Below, one piece after another: positions 35,554 to 46,375 of a stretch of 64,000 nucleotides of DNA. Source of the DNA: Patiria miniata (taxonomy: Eukaryota; Echinodermata; Asteroidea; Valvatida; Asterinidae); the NCBI RefSeq assembly GCF_015706575.1, contig NW_024037062.1, positions 2,228,811 to 2,292,810 of the forward strand, read 5' to 3'. How positions within the stretch are numbered: the first letter of the stretch is position 1; every line of letters begins with the position of its first letter. The notes under the pieces were generated by a model, which made no database searches, had not been told where the DNA came from, and saw nothing but the letters and a program-made list of their open reading frames with translations. The position numbers and the translations under genes were made by a program.

Positions 35554-36303
35554 ATGACAGCCAATCTCCTCAAATTCAATGCAGCTAAAACACAGTACCT
35601 TGTCATATGTTATCAGCACCTCAGACACAAAGTCAACATCTCTGACATACACATAGGAGATACACATATCGGTCCTTGCTCTGAAGCCCGCAATCTTGGT
35701 GTCATTTTTGACAAGTCAATGAACCTTGAACGACATGTCTCTTCTATTTGTCAGTCCTCTTACATACATCCACGACGTATAGCAGCAGTAAGAAACTCAC
35801 TTACATTCTCTGCCGCAGAACAACTTATCCGTGCCTTCATATCATCCAGATTAGATTTTTGCAATAGCCTACTTGTAGGTTTACCACAACATACGATAAA
35901 ACGTCTTCAACTTGTCCAGAACTCTGCCGCTCGCACACTCACAAGAACGAAATCATCTTCCCACATAACACCCATCTTGCGCAAACTTCATTGGCTACCA
36001 ATCCAGTACCGCATCCATTACAAAGTCCTTCTTACTTTTAAAGCTCTTCATGGCTTAGCCCCACTGTATCTGAAGGAAATGGTTCAACATCGTCAACTGA
36101 GACCAGGTCTGAGGTCGTCGTCATCCAATATACTGTTTGTCCGGAAGACTCGTTTGGTAACCTACGGAGACCGTGCATTTTCCAGCTCTGCACCGCGTCT
36201 CTGGAACGCGTTACCAGACGAGTTAAGGGCAACACACCAATTATCTCTCTTCACACTCCAACTAAAGACCCACCTCTTCAATCAGTTTCTTTCTCACACA
36301 TAA
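35554..36303 (+). CDS. LINE ORF2, C-terminal part
   Basis: 249 codons in the same frame as the RT after the TGA near 35479. Shows NLGVIFDKSMNLERHV, the LDFCNSLLVGLP motif, LQLVQNSAARTLT, HITPILRKLHWLPI, FKALHGLAPLYL and SSAPRLWNALPDELR, all standard for CR1/L2 ORF2 C-termini. Ends in a natural stop at 36303 just before the 3' UTR. Confidence 0.88.
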   Translation: MTANLLKFNAAKTQYLVICYQHLRHKVNISDIHIGDTHIGPCSEARNLGVIFDKSMNLERHVSSICQSSYIHPRRIAAVRNSLTFSAAEQLIRAFISSRLDFCNSLLVGLPQHTIKRLQLVQNSAARTLTRTKSSSHITPILRKLHWLPIQYRIHYKVLLTFKALHGLAPLYLKEMVQHRQLRPGLRSSSSNILFVRKTRLVTYGDRAFSSSAPRLWNALPDELRATHQLSLFTLQLKTHLFNQFLSHT

Positions 36304-36409
36304 TGACCTCTACCTTCACACACACTGATTTTTCACTGACCAGCGCCTTTGAATGACTATTTTTGTCAGATACTGTGCGCCTTACAAATGCTTTGTTATT
36401 ATTGTTGTT

Positions 36410-36480
36410 ATTTCGTGTTCGTTTTAACTGTCAGTTGCTGCTGGAAATGTCCATGCAAAACACGTCGGGGTCCTACATTC
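36410..36480 (+). repeat. Diverged satellite monomer fragment, right half
   Basis: Continues the fragment interrupted at 32960: TTTCGTGTTCGTTTTAACTG, TCAGTTGCTGCTGGAAATGT and CCATGCAAAACAC...CCTACATTCAG match the monomer end and the first bases of the next unit. Confidence 0.85.
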
Positions 36481-37083
36481 AGAATTTGATTGAAATTACT
36501 GGTAGAAAAGCTGAGCAATACTGAGGCAACAATACAAAACTATATATCATTTATACAGCTGAAAATTCCTAATTATCAGAAACTGCATGGATGTGATGAG
36601 TATACTGCTTCTCATTGCTGGACTTAAGTCATGATCGGATGGACTGCTCAGTAAGTGCGCGTGCGTGCTGCGTAGGCACTGCGTGCGCCCAAACCTCGAA
36701 CTGTTGCTAATTGACACATCGTTTTGCAAATGATTTTCATTTAAATTCCAGCGCACGCAATATTTTAGCAGATAAATGCATGAGAATGTTCGCAGGGTGT
36801 ACAAATTAAAAAAGTGCTGTACAATATAGACATTTAACATTTAATCATGTCATGCAAGCCACCAGGCCAGTAAACGTGCCAGTTATTAGGCATAGTCTCA
36901 TTAGTCTGGTTCTATGGCGTCGTTAGCGAGTCTTTCATCAAGAAACTGAACGGGCACTCGCGGCGCGGACGTCCGTGCCTACACCGAGCACAGACAGTAT
37001 GCTTGTCACACAATATGGACCGTACGAGTTCACGTCGCGCAGGGCTAGCTACATACGTAGGCGAGGCGGCGCGTTCACTCAAA
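36481..37083. other. Intergenic, nothing recognised
   Basis: No supported feature on either strand. Confidence 0.4.
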
Positions 37084-37470
37084 TGTACACTGCCACTATC
37101 CGGCATTAGGGCTATTTACAAATGAAAAAAATATATAAAATTCTAGATGATAAATAATCGCTAAAATGATAATGAATAATCCCTATAGTGTACACTGCCA
37201 CTATCCGCCGTTAGGGCTATTCACAAAAAAAAAACACCACTAAAATCATCAAAATGTGCACTGTCACCTCCATCCGCCTTTATAGCTATTTACAGTAGAA
37301 ACAAATATAATATTCTAGATAATAAATAATCACTCAAATGTACACTGCCACCATCCGCCACTGGGGCTATTTACCAACACAAACTAAAATCATCAAAATG
37401 TGCACTGCCACCTCCACCCGTCATTAGGGCTTTTTACAAAGAAAAAAAAAACAATACAATTCTAGATGAT
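37084..37470. repeat. Compound tandem repeat, five copies
   Basis: TGTACACTGCCAC or TGTGCACTGYCAC blocks, each followed by a TAGGGCTATTTAC-like block, start at 37084, 37189, 37255, 37339 and 37399. The spacings 105, 66, 84 and 60 alternate long and short. Long units add an ATTCTAGATGATAAATAATC segment. A two-part unit of about 144-171 bp is repeated. Confidence 0.8.
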
Positions 37471-38520
37471 ATTTGTTTGTTTGTTTTTTATTCATCTTTG
37501 GTGTCGCACATGTATGATTAAAGTGTTGCAATATAGCGGTCGAGTACTAATAGAGGGGGGTGGTAAAGTCCAATGTCAAAATATGAAGACGCCCATCTGG
37601 GAAATGGTTAACACCATCAATACAAGACTGTTGACACCAAAACTAATGCTGTATCTCTTAAATAACCCCACCCCTTGAAATTCAAAATTAACCCCAAAAT
37701 GGCCTTTTTTTCTGGCTATTTGAGTATTCTGCTGTTCATACCCTGACAAGTCATGTTGTAGTAACGATGAATAAAGACTTATTATTTCATTCAGGCACAA
37801 CAGCATATGAAAAGAACTCAGAAAGATGCTTAGCTTGAGGTGCTGCCTTGAAAGTTTAACCCCTGAAAGAGGCAACAGGAGCATAGCAAGGACATTTACA
37901 TGTATATTGGTCGGGGGGGGGGGGGTAACAATGTCTTGAAAAGGTCACTTACACATCCAGGCTGAAATGTATATACAGACACATTTTTTCTCAGTACAAT
38001 TGGCCTCCGTAAAATCAAATTGAGAGGGGGGGGGGGGCGAGGGGGGCTGGTACCATCTGTCGATGGGGGTGCTGTTCTAACCGAAAATTATGCGTTCTAG
38101 CATAACTGATGTATAGTGCTTTTCAGGGCGATACATGCATACAATTCTTACGAAGGCATACAATTCATACAGCCGATGGAACAATGTCATCACTTTTTGT
38201 AAAGTTAGAACTAATAATGGTGGGGGGTGGGGGATATATGGTTTTTTTTTATCTTTGTTCATCCCCGTATGAAAATTGTAGCCAAATTAAGCTCAGAAAG
38301 GCTTAGTCAATGACCTCAAACTCGAACAAACAATGTTTAAAAGATGAACTTTTGCTCACAAAAATTTGTTTAAATTGTAAAAAAATGCCTAAGATCGCAA
38401 CACAGATCGTCTAGAACGCAAAAAGTTTCCTAAACCCCACACTGTTAGGGCTTCGCGCTTTGCGGTCGCAGTCTGATCAAGGTATGCCCCCCCCCTTTTT
38501 GAGAAGCGATTGACCCCCTT
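37471..38520. other. Intergenic with poly-G runs and one dispersed repeat piece
   Basis: G-runs near 37912-37925 and 38027-38046. A segment at about 37975-38105 (TTGGCCTCCGTAAAATCAAA, a G-run, then ATTATGC) resembles 55025-55120. No gene seen. Confidence 0.45.
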
Positions 38521-38525
38521 GTAGA

Positions 38526-38635
38526 GATATGGGAGGTGGATTTGAAAGCAGGTCTTTTTCTATTTCTTGAATTTTTTTTTAAAACATTCCTGTATTATTC
38601 GTGATTGCACTGATAAATAAGTAAGCTGATTCAAT
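38526..38635 (+). repeat. ~100-bp direct repeat, left copy
   Basis: GGAGGTGGATTTGAAAGCAG through ATTGCACTGATAAATAAGTA, repeated at about 38900-38996 with few changes. The two copies flank the CGAAATAACG minisatellite. Confidence 0.85.
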
Positions 38636-38657
38636 GAATATGTATGTATTTGTGAAG

Positions 38658-38795
38658 TATTGCGAAATAACGTAATGATTATGGTATTGCGAAATAACGT
38701 AATTTCTTTGTTGCGAAATAGCGTAATATCATTGCGAAATAACGCAAAACGTACTGCGAAATAGCGCGATACTTAGTGCGACATAACGTAAAAGT
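38658..38795. repeat. TATTGCGAAATAACGTAAT minisatellite, six copies
   Basis: Starts near 38658, 38684, 38711, 38735, 38754 and 38776. Spacing is uneven (19-27 bp) and the later copies are degraded. Confidence 0.85.
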
Positions 38796-38899
38796 TCAGT
38801 TTGGCATGAATAACGTTGCAAATAGAGTTTCAAAAACTGTTGCTTGGTGTGTTATACACATGCGTAATAAGGTGCATGACTTTGCAAGACTCCGAATGT

Positions 38900-38996
38900 T
38901 ATGGAGGTGGATTTCAAAGCAGGTCTTTTGCTATTTTTTGATTTTTTTTTGATAAACATTCCTGTATTATTCTTGATTGCACTGATAAATAAGTAC
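38900..38996 (+). repeat. ~100-bp direct repeat, right copy
   Basis: See the left copy at 38526-38635. Separated from it by the minisatellite and about 100 bp of other sequence. Confidence 0.85.
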
Positions 38997-40200
38997 GTAT
39001 GGAATTGCTATGCCATCTTTAAGATAAAAAGACGGATATGAATGGACATTCTTGAATCATACTACATGTACTTTCATTCTTATGATTAATCCATCTCTTG
39101 TTCCCTTATTCAATGTAGAATTGGTATCATTCAACACTAAAGCAACCTATTTTATTGATGAAATTGAGATGCAACTTGATACATGTTCATAACAAGGACA
39201 CAAATTTGTGATGAATTTCTGTTCCTGTTATAAAAATGTATGAAGTCTTGAAGATGTACATCCCTGTAGTTTGAAAATACCTACCGGTAGAGGTTTAATG
39301 TAAGATTGGCCAGTGGTAATCCCTCAATGGATAGCTTTACTTTAGGAACAAATCTGGGATAATACATGCATTTCATTTACTGCTTCCCAACACTTAAAAA
39401 TGAAATGTCTGTCCATGTTATGAACGTTAAATCTGGAAGATACTTCTCTGTAATTTCTGGAGTCCTGAGAAATGTATCAAACTTGTTGGTGGACAATGTT
39501 CTTACCAGGACATGCGATGTAGAAAGAGAAAAAAAAAACATGACAGAGTACTTCATGTATCGACTTCTGTCTATGGTTCCCTCTAAATGTCGCACTTTAG
39601 ATACCGTTTGTGTGGAAAGACCCCTAGGCCTATGTTTTATACAATCATTTACATGTATATCTAGTGATATTAGTGATATTAGTGCATTAATAATGTTCTT
39701 AATAATTATATTAATTTGTCAGTTATGTGCTCATCTATGAAAGTCTTACTGACTTCAGTGGTGTGTTCAATATAAACTATGTCAAAGCTATTAAAATGGG
39801 GGGGGGGAGCATTCATTTCGCAATTATACTCACTGTCCACTGTGCGTGCAGTGCAAATTTAGTTTTTTGAATGGGGTGGGTTTTTTTCATGCTAGATACC
39901 CACTTCCTATTATACAAAATATCCCTCAAATGACCCAATGCATCACCTCTGAAGTGGGCACAATCATATTCCAACATTTTGATTTTCATCCCAATTATCA
40001 CCCCCGTTAGTACTAACGTAATAATTTATTCCAAGTTGCACTTGACCAAATATTAAAATAATCAGTTTATGAAATGATTGAAAGATGCATATCTTTGAAC
40101 TGATAATGTCTTTCACTCAGATTCAAAAAGTATCATTTTAGTAAAAAATTATAATATGATTTACGCTGAGATAACTAAGAATTGTACAGGAATACAGACA
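38997..40200. other. Intergenic, nothing recognised
   Basis: The longest frame (39366-39740, 124 codons) has no recognisable domain, is AT-driven and is not supported by splice or promoter signals. Confidence 0.4.
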
Positions 40201-40214
40201 TGCAGGAAGTTAAG

Positions 40215-43200
40215 ATATGCTTGACAAAATGTTAAATATTATGTTTGCTCATTAATGAAAATAAATGTCCGATCAACCCTTACTGTTGGTTCAGACGAAA
40301 TTCAAAGAACAAGACGATACTTTCAGAATGCTAGAATAATGAAATTAAATTATTCTTTTTGATAGTCGAATGACGGTATGCGTGATCTTTTCATTTTAAT
40401 CTGAAATGAATTAACCATAGGTGTTAAATTGAATGAAAAATTAGTACAATTGGCCGGAGAAAAATATATTATAGGTTTTCCCGGCGAATTTACGAATTTT
40501 TCTAATCAGTTTCATTATCAGCCATTCAATTTCGCGTGAGTTTTGCACATGTGGTCCAATTGGGGTTTCTTTTTCACTTGGGGTTCATTCAATTTCATTT
40601 TTAGGCAGCCAAGATTTCGCTGTGAATGTTCGTTTTCGTTTTCGGGCAGCCCATTTCGTTTTGGTGCATTCAAGACTTAACTTGTAACAGTCTAAATTTA
40701 AGTCTTTGCAACCTTTTGACGGTTGACGTATTCAAATTAGCGAACATCTGTGCGCTTATAACGTATAATGCTTTTCGTTTCTTATTCGTTTATGGGCAAT
40801 CACTTTCATCGTTTTGTCATTTAAATTAGTAAGATTTTTTAATCGATATTTTTTTTCTATTTTTCTACGAGGTTCATTTCCCCCAAAAAATCTTGGTGAC
40901 TGTAAAATTTACAATGTTACAAATCAACTGATATGAAGGAAACAAGATGCAACGAAATAATAAATTGAAAGGGATTAAGATAATTTCTTTTTCAGTGTTG
41001 ATCTTTTCTATATACTTGTTTAAACGTTTGATCAAGGGGCTTTTTTACGTTGACGATTTCTTGACGTGCAAGACATCGGGACACGTATGTTTGGCAATGG
41101 TTGTACCGTTGGGAACACTTCTCGCGTTATTTTCAATGCAAACCTTCAAAATACATCTTTGCGTCACACTTAACCATATTTGCAAGTTTGATTTTCCCTT
41201 TTTGAGGGGTGTTTTGGTGCCCTTCTCGTTTTTATGCTAATGCAAAGTTTCATATTCATTAGAAAACATGTGATGGCATTCCAATCATGATTAATGTGAC
41301 ACGGCTATTTCAGCAAAAAAAAAGTTGGTAGAATTGTGGATATTTTACTGTCATAACTTTCATTTTTTTGGTGATTATATGATGTGTCAGGACATGGCAG
41401 TAAGCCAATGACCAACCCTTTCCCACAAATGTTTTCAATTAGCAAATTTTGGATGAATAATTTGAAAGAAAAAACCCTAAACTGAACAGTGTCTTCCTGA
41501 AATGAAGTGATGTCCTGAAATGACATCACAGTAGTGACAGCGTTATGCCGGGAAAGCATGGAAACTTTTAAATGCTTAAAGAAGTGCACATTTGAAATAA
41601 GATTAACCCCAAAAGTGTCGCCAAATGTGTGGTTTTCTTACATTTCACAGAGTTGCGTAAAAGAATTCCTGAGAAAGATTCATTACACATACCCTTTAGT
41701 TAAGAAAGAAGTCAATCTACGGTTTGAAGTCATCAAATATGATTTAGACTTTTAAGACTTCATACGGACACGTATGAAGTCTTAAACGATGTTTGACAAA
41801 ATGTAACATATGTTTGCCCATTAATGAAAACGAAAGCCATATCGATCCCTTACTAATGGTTTAGACGAAATTGAATAAAAAACGCGATACTTTTAATATG
41901 AATGCATCTTCGACAGGGTCGAGTGAAGCCAAAAGGCGATAGAATGCTCGGATAGTGAAATTGAATGATTTTTTTTTGATTGTCGAATGCCAATCTGCGT
42001 GATCTTTCAATTTCAATGTAAATCGAATGAGCCAGAAGTTTAATTGAATGAAAACTTGGTGAAATTGGCCGGGAAAACCTCTAATATGATTGTGTATATT
42101 GTCCATTGTTTATTTTGTTAAATATGATAATTTGGTAATGTGATACCTGATGACGTCATAATGACGTGCCCTCTGTATCAGGGTTGATTTTCGTTCCACG
42201 TCTCAAGTTCCTGCTGAGAACAGGTTGAAGAAAAGTCGCCGAGAATGACGGTCCGGGAAAAAGAAAGAAAAGCTCGTACGATTCTAAATCGGTGGCATTT
42301 TTAATGATGATTGTGCACTTAAATGCAAGGCCAGTAGAATCGGACTTACAAGAAACTGACTGAGAACTCATAGTCTGTACATTCATGTACTTTTTCCTGA
42401 TCCGAAAGTCACAGGGAGCAATGATATTGGGAAGAAGTAAAAAATATTCAAACGATATGAGACAGGGAGGTACTGATAGACCTGCAAGGGTAATTCAGTT
42501 GTTCGTTAATGAGTATGAAGACAAACATTGGATCAATGCCTTTTAAAGTATGAAGAAGTCAGCCAAGAATAGGCCCTCCTTTTCAATAAAGGTTTTCCCG
42601 GAAAAATTCCGATTTGTTCTAATCAGTTTCATAATCAGCCATTACATTTTGCGTGAGTCTTGCACATGTGGTCAAATTGGTAGTAAGCCATCGAGCAACC
42701 CTTTACCACAAATGTTTTCAATTAGCAGATTTTGGATGAATAATTTGAAAGAAAAAGCCCTAAACTAAACAGTGTCTCAGGCTTCCTGAAATGACATCAC
42801 AGTAACAGTGCGCTCATACGTAGTCCGGCAAAAGCATGGATACTTTTAATGTTTAAAGAAGTGCACTTTTGCAATAAGATTAACCAAAAATTGTTGTCAA
42901 ATGTGTATTTTTTTTACACTTCACACAGAGTTAAACGAAAAGAATTCCTGAGAAAAATTCATTGCACATACCCTTTAATTAAGAAAGAAAGGCTTCTTAG
43001 GAATGAATACATTAAATATATGTGTTACGCTAAGGAATACTGACACGTATGGAATCTTAAAAGATGTTTGACAAAATGTGAAATATATTTGCCCATTAAT
43101 GAAAACGAATGCCTGATCAACCCCTTAATGCTGGGTTAGACGATATTGAATGAACAACTTGATACTTTTAATATGATAGGGACGATAGTAACATTGAATG

Positions 43201-43325
43201 ATTCTTTTTGATCGTGAAATGCGATCTGCGTGATCTTTCAATGTCAATCTAAATTGAATGAGCCAGGCGTTAAAATGAATAAAAACTTGGTGAAATTGGC
43301 CGGAAAAACCTATAATAAGATAAAT
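40215..43325 (+). repeat. Diverged repeat family, ~1.28-kb duplication plus a partial copy
   Basis: TTGACAAAATG...GCCCATTAATGAAAA blocks occur at about 40222, 41791 and 43069, each followed by GATCAACCC-like, TTAGACGA.ATTGAA and ..ACTTGGTGAAATTGGCCGG-like segments. CCACAAATGTTTTCAATTAG...GAATAATTTGAAAGAAAAA occurs at about 41425 and 42707, and TCTAATCAGTTTCATTATCAGCCATT-type blocks at about 40500 and 42615. The 41400-42090 and 42680-43320 copies are spaced by about 1280 bp. Confidence 0.7.
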
Positions 43326-43599
43326 ATCACTGTCGTTTCAAATTAAAATAAAAAAACTGAGCCACGGTTGTCACAATTTTTATTAAAGGTTTCCCGGCTT
43401 TTCAAAACGTTTTTCATTCGAATTCACTGTTTCTAATATTCAAATTCGTCCATCAACATCCATTTAGTGCACTTCCAATATTTTTTTTTTGTCTTTTGTA
43501 AGACAATTTCAAATTTAGTTCATACAAGCAAATTCCAACAATGATTAAACGTTTTTGCCCCGGAGTATTCGATCTCGTCTCGTCTACGCCAAACCTTGT

Positions 43600-43800
43600 T
43601 ATTCAAAAATCAAATTCGTGTAATTGATAAGACGAATTCGATCTCTGAATGCTACCATTCGGAAACAGCTTAGACGAATTTGATCTGTAATGTCGAATAT
43701 TCTCGACCCGGTGACTAAAGAGGGTGACCAAACTTTGAAATTGAATGTTAAATGACTAAAGTGGGTTTTTTTAAAGCATGTGAAATTTTTCTCGGACACA
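43600..43800 (+). repeat. Dispersed repeat, partner of 7735-7930
   Basis: Reads GATCTCTGAATGCTACCATT, AAACTTTGAAATTGAATG and AAGCATGTGAAATTTTTCTC. The same blocks lie on the minus strand at 7735-7930. Confidence 0.6.
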
Positions 43801-44269
43801 ATTGAATGTTAGAGTTGGTGAATTTGAATGAAAATATTTTTAAATAGCCGCGAAAGCCAATAGTATCTTAGAACGTAACATTGCCAAGGCCTTTCTGGTA
43901 ATATTTTTCCCCTAATCAATTTGATTATAAAGCAAGCCTCGTTCATTTATGATGCAGTTACTCCGGGAAAATACACAAAAGAGGCACAATCATTAATTGC
44001 TAGATTTCTGCCTCGTCTTCTCCCCCAAATGTCAATTAGGCATCGATAAAAATAAATAAATTAAGTCAAATTATCCTGACGCTTCAATTATGTAGTTCAC
44101 TGAAAAGCAGAGCCAACACACACAAAAAATGAAAGCGGATTACTCCATGAACTTATGTTTTTTTATCACAGAGTTTTGGTAACCACTTGGGGTAACCCAT
44201 CGGATACGCACCAATGGCGGCGATTTCTAGTCAGGATTTTGAAGGCACCGCGGGGAGGGGGGGGGGAGA
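43801..44269. other. Intergenic, nothing recognised
   Basis: No supported feature. Confidence 0.4.
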
Positions 44270-44560
44270 TTGCCATGTGGGCCTATTAAGGGCTTGAGCT
44301 TAGTGGTAGCCCGCTAGCCAAATGCGAGTAAATACAGCGGCGGGCTAGTCAAAGCACTTCTTACACTACAGTGTAATAATTCGTTTGTCTTGTTAACGAC
44401 TTTTACTTTTTAGGGAGATATTTCAAGAGGGAATCAATCTAAATTATGTAATAGTTGAATGTTTGTAATGTAAAGTTAAATGTATTCTAATGTTTTGAGC
44501 ACGTATATAAATGGCAATCAACCAAATCAATCAACCAATCAATCAAAACCATTAAAGTAT
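44270..44560 (+). mobile_element. Possible retroelement 3' end with an AATC tail
   Basis: Ends TTTTGAGCACGTATATAAATGGCAATC followed by irregular AATCAACC/AATCAATC repeats (about 44514-44548). This resembles the 3' UTR and tail of a LINE or SINE. No coding part is present. Confidence 0.4.
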
Positions 44561-44699
44561 AGTCCCCCTTGCGAGTCAAAATTATTGAAATAAGGCATGC
44601 AACTTTCTCGTGTATCCGCGGATTTTAGCGTTTTTAATGGGATTTGCGGCATAAAATCCCCGAAAATGTCATGTTTTGGATTGATTAATACTTATCCTA

Positions 44700-45080
44700 T
44701 TTCAAAAGTCTAGTTGAAAGGAAACTATTCTAATGTCTTACAGTTCTAAAGAAAGAAGGGGGACGGTCGTTTACTTCGCGTGGATCGGACACGGCGGACA
44801 TTTCAGCCGTGTTCATTCAATGTACGGTACTCGTTGCGCGTGTGTGGCATATAATACACACGGCACAAATATTGTTTCTCGCGCGTCCGCAAAATACGAT
44901 GAACTGGTAAGACAAGTGCGGCAGAATCAAAGACCAGCACCCAACAACTCGATTTTTGATACCAAAAGGATGGTTATGGTGTCGATATTTAGGCTATATA
45001 CTTTTTCTAAATGCTCTTTCCAATTTTGTTGCCCAACTTGGCTCATTCGAGAATGTAATATCCCTTTAAAAAATACCGGT
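44700..45080 (+). repeat. Dispersed repeat, copy 2 of 3
   Basis: Shares GGAAACTA..CTAATGTCTTAC, TTTCTCGCGCGTCCGCA, CACCCAACAACTCGATTTTT and the TTGCCCAACTTGGCTCATTC end with the copies at 6230-6590 and 49850-50305. The 144-codon frame here is not a gene. Confidence 0.65.
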
Positions 45081-45263
45081 CTCAGAAAAAAAAATAATCT
45101 GATACTGACGCGCATTGATTCATGTCATTGCTCCGCCGACTTTTGTGCCAAAACCGCTAGCGTGTAAATTAAAAAGAAAAAAAAAGAACATGGCCTGGTA
45201 CATCGTTTTGTAGAGCGTACCGGTATTGCTGCCAAATAAACAAACAAACAAAACATGACATAG

Positions 45264-45475
45264 TATCTTGTTTAAACGACTTATTGAATCAAATAAACTG
45301 CTTATTGTCTCGGTTAAACGACTTATTATCTTGTTTAAACGATTAATTATTTTGTCTAAACGACTTATTTATCTGGTTTAAACGACAGAGTTTATCTTGC
45401 TTGAACGACTTTTTTATCTGGTTTAAATGACTTATTTATCTTATGAATGACTTATTTGTCTCTCGTTCAAACGAG
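45264..45475. repeat. GTTTAAACGACTTATT minisatellite, about eight copies
   Basis: Repeats of TATCTTGTTTAAACGACTTA with 22-28-bp spacing and frequent substitutions. Confidence 0.85.
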
Positions 45476-46205
45476 CCCGGCACACTATTAAAGTGAAATT
45501 CGCGCTACTAAGGTGGTCCCCGTCTGCCATCTCACATCTCGCATCTGGTGTGGATGACCTGACCTTTGTGTCGCGAGTTGTAATATGCAAATTTGGAACA
45601 ATTATCAACCCTGTTAAACACACGAGATTTGCATTCATTCACGGCCGCGCTTGAGTGAAACATGATAATCACAATACTTGAAACACTTCGTCTGATTGAG
45701 CTACAGCGTCAATGTACAAATCAAAATCAACATACCTAGTCCATGAGCCAGGGGCTGAAATTTCACATACTGGTACCATCTCAAGGGACTAATCGCAACT
45801 ATGATTTTTTTCTTTCCTACATGTGTAAAGATGTCAAAAGAGTATGATAGACTTTTGTAAGTGGTAGCTTAATGTGGAATTTGGGGCATGTTCTATGACG
45901 TCACTGATGGAAGCTCAAATCCGATATTTTTCCATCATACAATAACAACAAACTTTATTTTACTCCGTAAAACACTTGCTTGATGTCCTCTACGGCATCC
46001 CAACATTAAATGCTTTCAAAGATTATTTCACCTGTAAGTTTGGCTAAACACTGAATTGAGGCCAACTGCCTAATGTGGCCAACATGTCATTGCATGTCAT
46101 AAGCTCATAAAAAAGGAATGTACAACATAGCTTTTCCTGTAAGTTTTAGAAAAGGTTGTATTTTACAGCAAACGTACCCGGACTTGTATGAAGTTTTGTG
46201 TTCAT
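45476..46205. other. Intergenic, nothing recognised
   Basis: No supported feature. Confidence 0.4.
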
Positions 46206-46209
46206 AGAT

Positions 46210-46375
46210 GCTGGAAACCCTAAGAAACAATCATTTTCTTGTAGTCTGGTTCCCTGACCCCTCTTTAAATGAAACACAGCAATTTATAGACGCCAGGGAA
46301 TTGTATCGTCAGTGAAACAGTCGAGCTGGCTTGTACCCGTTCATCCAAGGTGTGCAATCGATTGCAAACAAATGT
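46210..46375. mobile_element. Small inverted-repeat element, copy 2 (core 46242-46324)
   Basis: TAGTCTGGTTCCCTGAC (46242-46258) and a decayed GTCAGTGAAACAGTCGA (46308-46324). The flanks match those of 8161-8330. Confidence 0.55.

Larger units (their letters stand above)
32961..36409 (+). mobile_element. Nearly full-length CR1/L2-type LINE inserted in a monomer fragment
   Basis: The insertion is bounded on both sides by the two halves of a satellite monomer, which fixes its ends to within a base or two. It encodes an APE-type endonuclease, RT and C-terminal region, then a 3' UTR ending GCGCCTTACAAATGCTTTGT and a TTATTATTGTTGTT tail, a typical end for CR1/L2-group LINEs. No target-site duplication is seen, as usual for the group. 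The coding region is broken by about three changes: a stop near 34476, a frame shift near 34735 and a stop near 35479. Confidence 0.92.

Noticed and set aside
39366-39740. 124-codon plus-strand frame
   Set aside because: No family resemblance, AT-driven composition and an overlapping minus-strand frame.
44733-45167. 144-codon plus-strand frame
   Set aside because: Falls inside a dispersed repeat whose other copies do not keep the frame.
37084-45475. CRISPR-like arrays among the minisatellites
   Set aside because: Repeats are degenerate, spacers are not unique, and the window is clearly eukaryotic.
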